From contig JAEUKK010000176.1 of NCBI GenBank assembly GCA_016792625.1, positions 1-64,000 of the forward strand: a DNA stretch of 64,000 nucleotides, read 5' to 3'. The notes under the pieces are model-generated. The model was not told the DNA's origin. It worked only from the letters and a program-made list of their open reading frames with translations, and searched no databases. Origin of the DNA: Deltaproteobacteria bacterium. GTDB lineage: Bacteria > Myxococcota_A > UBA796 > UBA2385. Both the position numbers and the translations under genes were made by a program. Position 1 is the first letter of the stretch. Every line of letters begins with the position of its first letter. Shown here one piece after another: positions 52,511 through 61,646 of this stretch.

Positions 52511-55500
52511 ATGGATGGAGAGGCACGGCGAGAGGGGGCGGGCCCCGGGGCGCAAGAGCCCCAGGTCGAGCGCCTCTGCCTGCTGCTCACCGATCTGGTC
52601 GACAGCACCCAGCTGGTCGCCACGCTGGGCGACGCGCGGGCCGCGGCCCTGATGGCCCGCCACGACCGCCTCGCCCGCGACCTGCTCGGCGCGCACAACG
52701 GCCGCGAGATTGACAAGTCCGACGGCTTTTTGCACATCTTCCCCAGCGCTGAAGACGGCGGGGCCTACGCGCTCGCGCTGCACGCCGCGCTGGACACCCT
52801 CGCCGCCGCCGAGGGCCTGCCCCTGCGGGCCCGGGCCGGCCTGCACGTGGGCGAGGTCCGGCTCAGCTGGAACAGCCCCGAGGACGTCGCCCGCGGCGCC
52901 AAGCCCTGCGAGGTCGAGGGCATCGCCAAGGCCACCGCCGCCCGCATCATGGGCCTCGCTGGCGGCGGCCAGACCCTGCTCAGCGCCGCCGCCGCGGCCG
53001 GGCTCGGCCCGCGCCCCGGGCGCCGCTTGCTCTCGCACGGGCACTACCGCATGAAGGGCCTGCCCGAGCCGATGGAGGTGCTCGAGCTCGCCGGTGAGCA
53101 GGGCGGCCCCCTGCTGCCGCCGGCCGACACCGCCAAGGTCTACCGGGTGCTGCGCGAGGGGGCGCTGTGGCGGCCGGTGGCCGAGCTGCCCTTCCGCCTG
53201 CCGCCCGAGCGCGGGCCCTTTTTTGGGCGCGAGGCCGAGCTGCGGCAGATCGCCGACCGCTTCGCCGAGGGCGCCGCGGTGCTGACCCTGGTCGGGCCGG
53301 GCGGCACGGGCAAGACCAGCCTCGCCGAGCGCTTCGCCCGGGCCTGGCGCGGCGACTGGGCCGGCGGGGTCTGGTTCTGCGACCTCGCCGACGCCCGCAG
53401 CGCGCTCGACGTGGCCCGGGCCCTGGGCAAGGTGCTCGAGGTGCCGCTGGCGGTCGGTGATCCCGTCGAGGTGCTCGGCGAGGCCCTCTCCCACCGGGGC
53501 CCGCTGCTGCTCGTGCTCGACAACCTCGAGCAGCTGGTCCATGTGGCCGGCCCGCTGCTCGGCCGCTGGGCCGCGGCGGCCCCCCAGGCGAGCTGGCTGC
53601 TCACCAGCCGCCAGCGCCTCGACCTGCGCGGAGAGGTGCTGGTGGTCGTTGATCCGCTGCCGCTGCCCCCCGCGGGGGCCCCCGCCAGCGCCCTGCGCCT
53701 CAGCCCCGGGGTGGCCCTCTTCGCCGCCCGGGCCCAGGCCGTCTCGCCCACTTTTCGCCTCGAGGGTGAGGTGGCCGCCGAGGTCGCCGACCTGGTGCGC
53801 CTGCTCGACGGCCTGCCCCTGGCGATCGAGCTGGCCGCGGCGCGGGTGCGCGTGCTGCCGCCGCGCCGCATCCTCGAGCGCATGCACCAACGTTTTGAGC
53901 TGCTCACCGGCGGGCGGGCCGGCGGCGGCCGCCAAGCGACCCTCAAGGGCGCCATCGACTGGAGCTGGGAGCTGCTCAGCCCCGCCCAGCGCGCCGCCCT
54001 GGCCCAGTGCGCGGTCTTCGAGGGCGGCTTTGACCTCGAAGACGCTGAGCAGGTGCTCGATCTGCGCGCCTTGCCCGAGGCCCCCTGGGCGCTCGACCTG
54101 CTCGAGGCCCTGGTCGACCAGAGCCTCGTGCGCGCGACCCCGGGGCCCGATGGCGAGCCGCGCTTCTCCTTGCTGCGCACCATTCAGGACTATGCCCGGG
54201 CCCGCCTCGAAGACCCCGCCAACCCCACCGGGGGCCCCGCCGCCTTGGCCGCGGCCCGGGCCCGCCACGCCGCCCGCTTCGCCCGCTGGGGTGCGCCCGA
54301 GGCCCTCCTGCGCCTGCGGCAGCCCGGCGCCGGCGTCTGGCGCCAACGCCTGGTCGCCGAGCTCGACAACCTCGTGGCGGGGGCGCGGGGCGCTGGGCCC
54401 GAGGCCGCCCGCTGCGCCCGCGGGGCGCTCGCCGCCCTGCGCGAGACCGGGCCGTGGTCCCAGGCCGAGGCCCTGGCCCTCGCCGCGCTCGAGGGCTGCC
54501 CGGCGGGGCCGCTGCGCGCGCAGCTGCAGCTGGCCTTGGGCGAGGTGCAGGCCCGGGCGGGCGCGGTCGACCGGGCCGAGCCCCACCTGCTCGCCGCGCT
54601 GGCCGCCGCCCGCGCCGAAAACGACGCCGCGCTCGCCGGGCAGGCCCAGGTCGGGCTGGCCGGCGTGGCCATCCACCGCGGCCAGCTCGCGGCGGCCGAG
54701 GCGGCCCTGGCCGCGGCCCTGGTCGACCTGCAGGGGGCGCCCGCCCAGCTGCGGGCCGACGCCTACGCCGAGCTGGCCCACGTCGTGGGCATCCGGGCCG
54801 GGCGCATCGCCGAGGGTGAGGCCGCGCTGCTCGTGGCCATCCGCTTGTACGAGGCCGAGGGTGACCTGCCCGGCCTCGCCCTGGCCCGCAGCCACCAAGG
54901 CGCACTTTTGGCGATCAGCGGGCGCCTCGACGCGGCGCACGCGGCCTACGCCGAGGCCCGTGATCTGGCGCGGGAGGTCGGCGATCTGCGCACCGCCGGG
55001 CTGGCCGAGGGCATGCGCGGCGCCGTGCTCATCCTCAACGGCGCGCTCGGGCCGGCCGAGGTGGCCCTGCGCAGCGCGATCGACCAGCAGGCCCGCATCG
55101 GCGATCGCGTCTACGAGGCCATGCACGTGAGCAACCTCGGCGACCTGCTGCTGCGCCAGGGCCGCGGTGCCGAGGCCCGCCCCTGGTTCGCCCGGGCGAT
55201 CACCCTGGCCCAGGCCACCGGCGACCCGCGCTCTGAGGGCATGGCCCAAGGCGTGCTCGGCGAGCTGCTGGGGCAGAGCGGCGATCTGGCCGCTGCTTTC
55301 GAGGCCTTCGCCCGCGGTGAGGCCCGCCTGCGGGCCGCTGGCGACCCGATCGAGCTGGCCAAGCTGCTCTGCGGCGAGGGCCACCTGCGCCTGCAGGCCC
55401 ACGATCCAGAGCGGGCGGCGGCCCGCGCGGCCGAGGTGCGCGCCCTGCTCGCCGACCGACCGGTCGAAGAGGGGGCCGAGGCCCTCACCCGCCTGCGCGC

Positions 55501-55558
55501 GCTGGAGGCGGAGATCGCGGCGGCGGTCAGTCAAGGTGGGCCCTCCACCGCCGGCTGA
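52511..55558 (+). CDS. Cyclase-like domain + STAND NTPase + TPR regulator
   Basis: 1015 residues. Residues 20-195 form a class III nucleotide cyclase domain; the metal aspartates are D28 (LLLTDLVDSTQL) and D71 (KSDGFLHIF). The transition-state Asn is missing: the site reads GIAKATAARI where GDxVNxAARL is expected, so activity is doubtful. A NB-ARC/STAND ATPase follows, with FFGREAELRQI, Walker A GPGGTGKT (262-269) and Walker B LLLVLDNLEQL, then LTSRQRL. The last ~450 residues are Ala-rich TPR repeats. No HTH is found at the C-terminus. Neighbouring cNMP-binding-type genes (55736, 56251) suggest a shared signal. Confidence 0.92.
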   Translation: MDGEARREGAGPGAQEPQVERLCLLLTDLVDSTQLVATLGDARAAALMARHDRLARDLLGAHNGREIDKSDGFLHIFPSAEDGGAYALALHAALDTLAAAEGLPLRARAGLHVGEVRLSWNSPEDVARGAKPCEVEGIAKATAARIMGLAGGGQTLLSAAAAAGLGPRPGRRLLSHGHYRMKGLPEPMEVLELAGEQGGPLLPPADTAKVYRVLREGALWRPVAELPFRLPPERGPFFGREAELRQIADRFAEGAAVLTLVGPGGTGKTSLAERFARAWRGDWAGGVWFCDLADARSALDVARALGKVLEVPLAVGDPVEVLGEALSHRGPLLLVLDNLEQLVHVAGPLLGRWAAAAPQASWLLTSRQRLDLRGEVLVVVDPLPLPPAGAPASALRLSPGVALFAARAQAVSPTFRLEGEVAAEVADLVRLLDGLPLAIELAAARVRVLPPRRILERMHQRFELLTGGRAGGGRQATLKGAIDWSWELLSPAQRAALAQCAVFEGGFDLEDAEQVLDLRALPEAPWALDLLEALVDQSLVRATPGPDGEPRFSLLRTIQDYARARLEDPANPTGGPAALAAARARHAARFARWGAPEALLRLRQPGAGVWRQRLVAELDNLVAGARGAGPEAARCARGALAALRETGPWSQAEALALAALEGCPAGPLRAQLQLALGEVQARAGAVDRAEPHLLAALAAARAENDAALAGQAQVGLAGVAIHRGQLAAAEAALAAALVDLQGAPAQLRADAYAELAHVVGIRAGRIAEGEAALLVAIRLYEAEGDLPGLALARSHQGALLAISGRLDAAHAAYAEARDLAREVGDLRTAGLAEGMRGAVLILNGALGPAEVALRSAIDQQARIGDRVYEAMHVSNLGDLLLRQGRGAEARPWFARAITLAQATGDPRSEGMAQGVLGELLGQSGDLAAAFEAFARGEARLRAAGDPIELAKLLCGEGHLRLQAHDPERAAARAAEVRALLADRPVEEGAEALTRLRALEAEIAAAVSQGGPSTAG

Positions 55559-55735
55559 AGCAAGGGCCGTGCCGCGAGGTCATTGACGTGCTGCAGGGCC
55601 TCTCGGGCCCGCGTTCTCCCACGGTTGCTGCGAGACCTGCAGGGCCACCTGCAGCCCTTGCAGGCCGGGGCGAGCGCCGCCCGCCGCGGATAGACCGCCT
55701 GCCCCCGGGCACCCCGCCGCCGGAGACGCCGCGCC

Positions 55736-56254
55736 ATGACCGCCCTCGCCCTCGCCCGCCGCCTGCCGCTCTTCGCTGAGGTGCCCGCGCACGAGCTCGA
55801 GGGCCTGCTCGGGCGCTGCCCGCCGCGCACCTGGGCCAAGGGTGAGGTGGTTTTTCGCCAGGGGGCGGCCGCCGACGCGGCCCAGCTGCTGCTCAGCGGC
55901 CGCATGAAGGCCTGGGCCGAAGAGGGCGGGCGCGAACAGCCCGTCAGCGACGTCTTTCCCGGCGAGCTGGTCGGCGAGGCGGCGCTCTTCGCCCCCGGCG
56001 CGCCGCGCACCGCCACCCTGCGCGCCTGGGAGGACAGCCTCGCCCTGCCCATCGGCCCGCCCACCCTCCTCGCGCTGCGGGGCACGGCCCTGCTCGCCGC
56101 GCTGCAGCGGCACATGATCGGCGTGTCGGCGCGGCGGCTGCGCACCACCGAGCACGCCCTGCGGCGCAACGTCGTCGGGCCGGCGGCGCCCGCGGCGGCC
56201 GAGGGCCAGGGGCTCTGGCAGCGCATGGGCGAGCTGCTCGGGCGGTGGTCATGA
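55736..56254 (+). CDS. Cyclic-nucleotide-binding-type protein
   Basis: 172 residues. An N-terminal cNMP-binding jelly roll: LARRLPLFAEVPAHELEGLLGRC, GEVVFRQGAAADAAQLLLSGRMKA and FPGELVGEAALFAPGAPRTATLRA, the phosphate-binding cassette with Arg. No HTH follows, only a short helical tail, so it is not a Crp-type regulator. It follows the cyclase-STAND gene by 177 bases and overlaps the next start by four bases (ATGA). It may sense its product. Confidence 0.87.
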   Translation: MTALALARRLPLFAEVPAHELEGLLGRCPPRTWAKGEVVFRQGAAADAAQLLLSGRMKAWAEEGGREQPVSDVFPGELVGEAALFAPGAPRTATLRAWEDSLALPIGPPTLLALRGTALLAALQRHMIGVSARRLRTTEHALRRNVVGPAAPAAAEGQGLWQRMGELLGRWS

Positions 56255-56709
56255 GCGCGCTGGCCGCCCTCTGCGCGCGGCTGGGGGTGGCGCCCGACCG
56301 GGTGCCCCTGCTCGAGGCTGCCTTCACCTCACCGCCCACCCAGCGCGCCGCGGGCGAGGAGCTCTGGGCGGCAGGCCAGCGGGCCCCGGCGGTCGAGCTG
56401 CTCGAGGTGGGCCAGATCACCCTCGAGCTGCGGGCCGAGCCCACCGGCCCGGCGGTGCGCCACACGCTGCGGGCGCCGGCCCTGCTCGGCCTGCCCTCGG
56501 CGGTCGACGGCGGGGCCCGGGGGGGCACGGCGCAAGCGGCCCAGCCCTGCGCCCTGCGCGCGCTGCCCGCAGCCACCCTCGAGAGCGCCCTGCAGGGCGC
56601 TGATCCCACCAGCGAGGCCCTGCGCGAGCTGCTGCTGGCCGCCATGTGGTCCGACCTGCGCGAGGCCACCCTGCTGCTGCGCGAGCATCTGCGCACCCGG
56701 CCGGCCTGA
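56251..56709 (+). CDS. Degenerate cNMP-binding-like partner
   Basis: 152 residues. The same overall plan as the preceding protein (about 1-150: LLEAAFTSPPTQRAAGEELWAAGQRAPAVELLEVGQITL), but the phosphate-binding Arg/Gly motif is not clear. Probably arose by duplication and may not bind nucleotide. Translationally coupled (ATGA) with the gene before. Not certain. Confidence 0.7.
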   Translation: MSALAALCARLGVAPDRVPLLEAAFTSPPTQRAAGEELWAAGQRAPAVELLEVGQITLELRAEPTGPAVRHTLRAPALLGLPSAVDGGARGGTAQAAQPCALRALPAATLESALQGADPTSEALRELLLAAMWSDLREATLLLREHLRTRPA

Positions 56710-56761
56710 GCGCGCAGCTGGGCGCCCAAGGCCCCCCTGCGGGGCCGCCCGCGGGCGCCGG

Positions 56762-56780
56762 CCGCGGCCAAGGTCCGCGG
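56762..56780 (+). repeat. Palindromic intergenic repeat (REP-like), copy 3
   Basis: CCGCGGCCAAGGTCCGCGG, here extended by GCC/GGC. It lies 25 bases left of the 36-bp direct repeat and marks the edge of the preceding operon. Confidence 0.6.
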
Positions 56781-56805
56781 CCGCGCGGGCGGCGTCGCTG
56801 CGCGA

Positions 56806-56841
56806 CCGGCGCTGCGCGCCGCCCTCCGGTCGGCCGGGCGC
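56806..56841 (+). repeat. 36-bp direct repeat, left copy
   Basis: Perfectly identical to 60683-60718 in the same orientation (CCGGCGCTGCGCGCCGCCCT then CCGGTCGGCCGGGCGC). It lies 25 bases before the ATPase gene start. Confidence 0.95.
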
Positions 56842-56866
56842 GGGTTAGTGGTTCGTTGGAGGACGG

Positions 56867-58198
56867 ATGCCGCGCCTGCCCACACCGTGGATTAACCCCA
56901 ACAGCCTTGATTTGGGTTTGTTCGTCAACCGCACAGTCGAGGTTCAGCACCTCGTCGAAGACCTGTGTGACAAGGTCGACTACAGCTCCCGCTCCGGTCT
57001 CGTCACCGTCCGAGGTGACCGCGGGGTCGGCAAGTCGATCTTTGTGCGCGAGGTCCTCCGCCAGGTCGCGCGGGCGCGCCCGGGCAAAGTGCTCACCGTC
57101 GTTGGTGACCTGCGTGCGACCAACCCGCGCCAGATGCTGGTCAACCTAATCCACCACCTCCTGATGGCGATCGAAAGTGCGACGAGCCCTGCGCTTGACA
57201 AGGACTGGCGGGCCGCCTGGGCCGCGCCGCTTCAAGAGCTGCGGATGTCCGGTGACCGCCTAGTCCGGTCCACTTCCGCAAACGAGGGGCGGGAATACGG
57301 CGCAGCCGGGGAGGTGGGCAGTAGTCTTTACGGCCTGCTGATGGGCAAGTTCTCTGCCCACTGGAAAGAGAAGCGAGAGAGCGGGCAACGTGTAGACTCG
57401 TCCCTTGAGATTACAGAAGAGGTTCTCCGCGTCGCCCTCGTCGGCACCTTAGAGGCGCTGGCGAAACATGTGACCGTCTTCGTGTTCTTCGACGACTTCG
57501 ATCAGGCTGCAGGTACCGACAACCCGGAGCGCGCGAAAGCGAGCTTTCGGGCCGTGCTCGACCTGCAACCCTGCATCTCGATCCTGCACCTGCGCACCGA
57601 GGTCGCGGGCTTCGCAGAGCTACGTCGAGAGGCTGACAGCGCGGTGACGGTGAGCGGCCTCCAGCCGAAACAGCTGGTTGAAATCCTGACCAAGCGAAGC
57701 AACTCGGTGCAGGGTCCGCATGCCAGTCAGCTCCGCTTGCCCGCCGCCTGGGCACCGTTCTGGGCGCTCGCTGAAGCGACCGACAACCCGCTCGTGCTGC
57801 TGCGCTGGGCGCAGGGGCTCGCGACCCGGCACCGTCAGTGGCCGCCTGGGCCCGAGTGGGCCGAGCCCACCGCGCTTCGGGACCTGAGCGTCGAGACCGC
57901 CCAAGCCAACGGTGATGCACGCCTGTGGGCCAAGCTAGGTAACTTGATCGAGAAGCTCGGCGCGAACAGCCCGCTGACCAGCAAGATGCTGCTCGACGGT
58001 AAGCGGGAGCTGGACCCGACGCCTGCCGTCGGGCTCACCGAGGATGAGCTGGCTTGGCTCGTCCGCTGCGAGCACCTCGTGCCCATTGACCGCTTCGACC
58101 CAAGGGCAGGGCTCCGGCTCGACCCGCTGCTCGGCCTGATCCTGCCCGCGGTCGCTGCCAAGGTGCGGGCCGAGGCCGAGCGCCTCCTCCGCCCGTGA
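56867..58198 (+). CDS. AAA/ORC-type P-loop ATPase of a two-gene module
   Basis: 443 residues, no signal or membrane segment. FVNRTVEVQHLVEDL (a FxGR-type start), Walker A GDRGVGKS (50-57), Walker B VFVFFDDFDQ (204-213) and a sensor-like HLRTE. This is an AAA-type or STAND-like ATPase, with a C-terminal ~120-residue helical region that may be a winged helix. No effector domain (nuclease, protease or TIR) is seen in it. It overlaps its partner by four bases (GTGA). Codons use A and T at the third position far more than neighbours, which hints at recent arrival. A defence role is only inferred from this architecture. Confidence 0.85.
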   Translation: MPRLPTPWINPNSLDLGLFVNRTVEVQHLVEDLCDKVDYSSRSGLVTVRGDRGVGKSIFVREVLRQVARARPGKVLTVVGDLRATNPRQMLVNLIHHLLMAIESATSPALDKDWRAAWAAPLQELRMSGDRLVRSTSANEGREYGAAGEVGSSLYGLLMGKFSAHWKEKRESGQRVDSSLEITEEVLRVALVGTLEALAKHVTVFVFFDDFDQAAGTDNPERAKASFRAVLDLQPCISILHLRTEVAGFAELRREADSAVTVSGLQPKQLVEILTKRSNSVQGPHASQLRLPAAWAPFWALAEATDNPLVLLRWAQGLATRHRQWPPGPEWAEPTALRDLSVETAQANGDARLWAKLGNLIEKLGANSPLTSKMLLDGKRELDPTPAVGLTEDELAWLVRCEHLVPIDRFDPRAGLRLDPLLGLILPAVAAKVRAEAERLLRP

Positions 58199-60663
58199 AG
58201 CTCTTCGCGCTCGACGACCTCCGGCTGGAGGCGCTCCACGCAGGCGACGCCCCCTTGATGTTGCCTGACTTCCTTCCGGGCAGCCACATCGAACAGATCA
58301 TTCGCCTGTGGTGGCGGACCCTCGGGCAGCCTCGGCGGGTCGACCTCGTCTGGCAGCCCGCCGGCGGCCCTGATCGCGCGTTGCTGAAGCGGCTCGCACA
58401 GGGCGCTCTCGGGAATGATGTCCTCGCAGTGGTGGAGGTCTATGACGAGAGTACACATCTCGACGAGCTCCGCGCCTCCGATGACCTCCGCGGCCTGCCG
58501 ATCATCGCGTTGCGTTGCCCAAGCTGCGCGCCAGGGCTCAGCCTGCGCGTTCTGTCGGAGCTCCGCCGGGTGGTTCGGGAGGCGCTGTTGAGCCGTTGGG
58601 AAGAGGAGGGCGCTCGGCTGGGGCTCGACCCCGCCGCCCTCGACCCGCTGGAGCCGCTGCTCCGCGAGCTACTCGACCCGTGCGAGGTCGTCGAGGCGGT
58701 CAACCTCGCCGCCGAGGCGGCGCTTGCCGGGGTGGGCGCAGATGCGCTCGCCCCGTGGGTCGAGGCCGCGGTGCTTCGCCGACTGCTCAAGGCTTTGCCT
58801 GGGCTGGAAGCCATGGCGTTGCTCTCACGCGCGACCGCAGCCTCCGTGCACGCCGATCAGGCGCCAGCACCGCGCGCGGACGCCCGCCTGCGTGTGCAAG
58901 GGCTGCTCCGCGACGGCGCGCTGCAGGGTTGGTCACGCCGCCTGCTTGACCCCCGGGTGGCGGCGAGAGTGTTTGCGGACTGGACTCTTCGGGATGAAGC
59001 ACTTGATCCGGAAGTGGTTGCGGCGCATGAGGGGGCCGCGCGAGCCGCCGAGACGCACGCAGAGGTGTTGCTCCGAAAGTGGGCCGATCCCCAGATTGAG
59101 GCGCTGGCAGATCGATTGAGCAAAGGGGGAATCTCGCCCGTAGACGCCCGAGATAAGCTCGCTGCGCTGCGCGCGTCAATCCCGCCAACGGCCGCAGCGA
59201 ACAGCGACCTTCACTTCGTCGCCGGATTGATCGACGAAGCGGTCGAAGATTGGGCAGCTGCGGCAGAGTCGTACCGAAGGGCGTTCGCTGAGGTTGATAC
59301 CTCCAACCTTGGGACCTTCAGCGCGCCAGCTTGGCACCGGTACGGGGTGGCGAAGTTCAAGCTTGGCGAACTGGATGAGGCGGAGCGGGCGCTGCGCCAT
59401 ACTCTGACGCTGCACGAGTCCTATCCCGGGCATCCATACGACTCTGTGTTCACGCTCAAAGACCTTGGGCAGGTTCACGCTGCGCGCGGTGACCTAATTG
59501 AGGCCATTCGCACCTTGTCCCGGGGCCTTGAGATCGCACGTGATCCGGCCTCCGGCGCCCCGCCGTGGATGGTCCCCGTCGTGTTGGTGGACCGGGCGCA
59601 CTGGCACAACTCCAACGGCGATTGGCGACTGGCGGTCATCGACCTGGAGCATGCGGTCAACGGCTTCGCGGGACTCGACCGACCGAAAGATCTCGTCACC
59701 GCGCTCATCGCGCTGGGTCGAACACTGCGGGACCACGCCGACTGGGCGCAGGCTGAGCCCCACCTGAAGCAGGCGGTCGCGCTGTCGGCAGAAATCAAGG
59801 ATGATGGGCTGCGATGGCGCAGCATGGGCCACCTTGGCGTCGGGTTGCAACGCGCTGGTCGCAACCGCGAAGCGGAAGAGCTGCTCCGCCAAACCCTTGC
59901 GATGCACGTCGATGAGGGAAGTAGCCAGCACGCCGAAGTAGTAGTTCACCTCGCCTTGGCTCTGAGCGCGCAAGGACAAGGTCTCGACGCGATTTCCCTG
60001 TTCGACGAGAGCTGGGCCCTGCATCGCGCCGCGTGGCCACCGGTGGCACGCCATGACCTGGCCAACACTCGGGCCATCATCGCTGTGCTTTTGGGGCAAC
60101 CTGACGAGGCCATCACGTGGTTCAAGCTCGCCATTGAAGAAGGTCGAGCCGGTACGCCCATCAAGAACCGTTGGGTCGTGGTCACGAACCTTGCTCATTT
60201 TCACGCGATTCGAATGGATGCCGCCGCCGCGCTCAGCACCTTGCTTGACGCAGAGCGGGAACTCGGCGACCCACCCGCTTCGCTCGTCGCACAGCAGTGC
60301 GCAATTAGGGCGAAGGCCCACGTGTTGGGCCGGAACTTCACCCATGCCGAGCGGGCAGCGCGCCTCGGCATTGAAACAGAGGGGACGGATTCTTCCAGCG
60401 AGACGAGCGCCACCCTCCATTTTTGGCTGGGAGAGGCGCTGCGCCAGCAGGGGCACCACAGCGAGGCCGCGTCGGCGAGCGCACGGGCTCGCGACCTCGC
60501 GACCCGCGATGGGGACCGAGTTCAGGCGCTCCGCTCCTTGGCGGCGAGCCTCCACGCGCTCAACCAACACGGCGCGGCCCGGAGGGCCGAGCGGGAAGCC
60601 GACGAGCTCGCCCCCAAGAAGGCCGCCGCGCCGCACACGCAGCTGGTCGCGCGTCGGCGTTGA
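58195..60663 (+). CDS. TPR protein with unknown N-terminal domain (ATPase partner)
   Basis: 822 residues from GTG 58195. N-terminal ~150 residues of unknown fold (VDLVWQPAGGPDRALLKRLA, LRGLPIIALRCPSC, alternating strands and helices). A helical middle follows, and from ~330 on at least nine TPR-type helix pairs (for example AWHRYGVAKFKLGELDEAER, VNGFAGLDRPKDLV and TSATLHFWLGEALRQQGHH). The TPR part should bind a protein partner. It overlaps the ATPase stop and shares its A/T-richer codon use. The N-terminal domain could be the effector. No family was recognised. Confidence 0.85.
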   Translation: MKLFALDDLRLEALHAGDAPLMLPDFLPGSHIEQIIRLWWRTLGQPRRVDLVWQPAGGPDRALLKRLAQGALGNDVLAVVEVYDESTHLDELRASDDLRGLPIIALRCPSCAPGLSLRVLSELRRVVREALLSRWEEEGARLGLDPAALDPLEPLLRELLDPCEVVEAVNLAAEAALAGVGADALAPWVEAAVLRRLLKALPGLEAMALLSRATAASVHADQAPAPRADARLRVQGLLRDGALQGWSRRLLDPRVAARVFADWTLRDEALDPEVVAAHEGAARAAETHAEVLLRKWADPQIEALADRLSKGGISPVDARDKLAALRASIPPTAAANSDLHFVAGLIDEAVEDWAAAAESYRRAFAEVDTSNLGTFSAPAWHRYGVAKFKLGELDEAERALRHTLTLHESYPGHPYDSVFTLKDLGQVHAARGDLIEAIRTLSRGLEIARDPASGAPPWMVPVVLVDRAHWHNSNGDWRLAVIDLEHAVNGFAGLDRPKDLVTALIALGRTLRDHADWAQAEPHLKQAVALSAEIKDDGLRWRSMGHLGVGLQRAGRNREAEELLRQTLAMHVDEGSSQHAEVVVHLALALSAQGQGLDAISLFDESWALHRAAWPPVARHDLANTRAIIAVLLGQPDEAITWFKLAIEEGRAGTPIKNRWVVVTNLAHFHAIRMDAAAALSTLLDAERELGDPPASLVAQQCAIRAKAHVLGRNFTHAERAARLGIETEGTDSSSETSATLHFWLGEALRQQGHHSEAASASARARDLATRDGDRVQALRSLAASLHALNQHGAARRAEREADELAPKKAAAPHTQLVARRR

Positions 60664-60682
60664 GCCCAGCGCTGAAGTTGAT

Positions 60683-60718
60683 CCGGCGCTGCGCGCCGCC
60701 CTCCGGTCGGCCGGGCGC
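60683..60718 (+). repeat. 36-bp direct repeat, right copy
   Basis: Identical to 56806-56841; begins 20 bases after the TPR gene stop. The flanks are unrelated, so homology is limited to 36 bp. Confidence 0.95.
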
Positions 60719-60833
60719 TGCCCTCCGCCTGCCCTTGCGCCGCCGGCTCCCCGCCCGTAGTCTCCCCCCGGCCGGCGGATCGGGCCGGCGTTCGGGCCCG
60801 CAGAGCCCGGTGATCTCGACCTGGAGCAGCTTG

Positions 60834-61646
60834 ATGCAGCGCGCGACTCTGTCTGATGGCCTCGAGGTCTGGTGCATCCAGCGCCCCGAGGCGCTCGTGC
60901 TCGACCACCATGTGCGGGGCTACCTGCAGCACGGCGTCGAGGTGCGCGCCGGCGACGTCGTGCTCGACGTGGGGGCGAACATCGGGCTCTTCGGGGTGCG
61001 GGCGGTGCGTGCCTTCCCCGACGTCAAGGTCTACGCTTTTGAGCCGGTGCCCGACATCTTCGCCGTGCTGCAGGCCAACGCCGAGAAGCACGGGCCGGGG
61101 CGCCTCATCCCGCTCAACGTCGGGGCGAGCACCAGCCGCGGCGAGGCCCGCTTCACCTACTTCCCCCGCAGCCCGGCGCTCTCGACCAGCGACCCCGGCG
61201 CCTGGGATGAGCAGCCCGATGAATTCAAAGAGGCGGTCATCGGCCAGACCGCCGCGGCGGGTGAGGCCATCTGGTATGCCCGCCTGATGCCCCGCTTCTT
61301 GGCGGGTTTTGTCGCCCGCCACCTGCGCGGGGGCAGCAAAGAGGTGGTGGCCCAGCTGGTGACCTTGTCCGAGGTCATCGACGAGCACCAGATCGAGCGC
61401 GTGGACCTGCTCAAGGTAGACTGCGAGGGCGCCGAGCTGGCGGCGCTGCAGGGCCTGCGCGCCGAGCACTGGCCCCGGGTGCGCCGGGTGGTGGTCGAGG
61501 TGCACGACCGCGACGGCCGCTTCGACACGGTCTGCGCCCTGCTCCGCCAGCACGGCTTCACCAAGCTGGTCGCCGAGAAAGAGGCGGGCTTTGAGAAGAC
61601 CCGTCTCATCAACGTCTTCGCCACCCGTGAGGAGCAGCCCGCGTGA
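60834..61646 (+). CDS. FkbM-family methyltransferase
   Basis: 270 residues. SAM-binding motif I LDVGANIGLFG (44-54), AFEPVPDIFAVLQANAEKHG and the FkbM tail LLKVDCEGAELAALQG. FkbM enzymes methylate hydroxyl groups of sugars or natural products. The ATG has GGAG seven bases upstream. The stop overlaps the start of the desaturase-family gene by four bases (GTGA), so they form one unit. Confidence 0.93.
   Translation: MQRATLSDGLEVWCIQRPEALVLDHHVRGYLQHGVEVRAGDVVLDVGANIGLFGVRAVRAFPDVKVYAFEPVPDIFAVLQANAEKHGPGRLIPLNVGASTSRGEARFTYFPRSPALSTSDPGAWDEQPDEFKEAVIGQTAAAGEAIWYARLMPRFLAGFVARHLRGGSKEVVAQLVTLSEVIDEHQIERVDLLKVDCEGAELAALQGLRAEHWPRVRRVVVEVHDRDGRFDTVCALLRQHGFTKLVAEKEAGFEKTRLINVFATREEQPA

Larger units (their letters stand above)
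56806..60718. mobile_element. Putative ATPase-TPR cassette between 36-bp direct repeats
   Basis: Two overlapping genes, visibly more A/T-rich than everything around them, between perfect 36-bp direct repeats. No transposase or integrase. The repeats could be target-site duplication of an unseen event or dispersed repeats used for recombination. Mobility is an inference. Confidence 0.5.

Noticed and set aside
50516..55534. A 1672-codon minus-strand open frame
   Set aside because: Only the part from 52444 down is real (RCC1-like lipoprotein with its own signal and ribosome-binding site). The rest is antisense to the cyclase-STAND gene.
56806..60718. Transposon or integron cassette with its own recombinase
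   Set aside because: No transposase, integrase or attC-like fold is seen in or beside the cassette; only the direct repeats support mobility.
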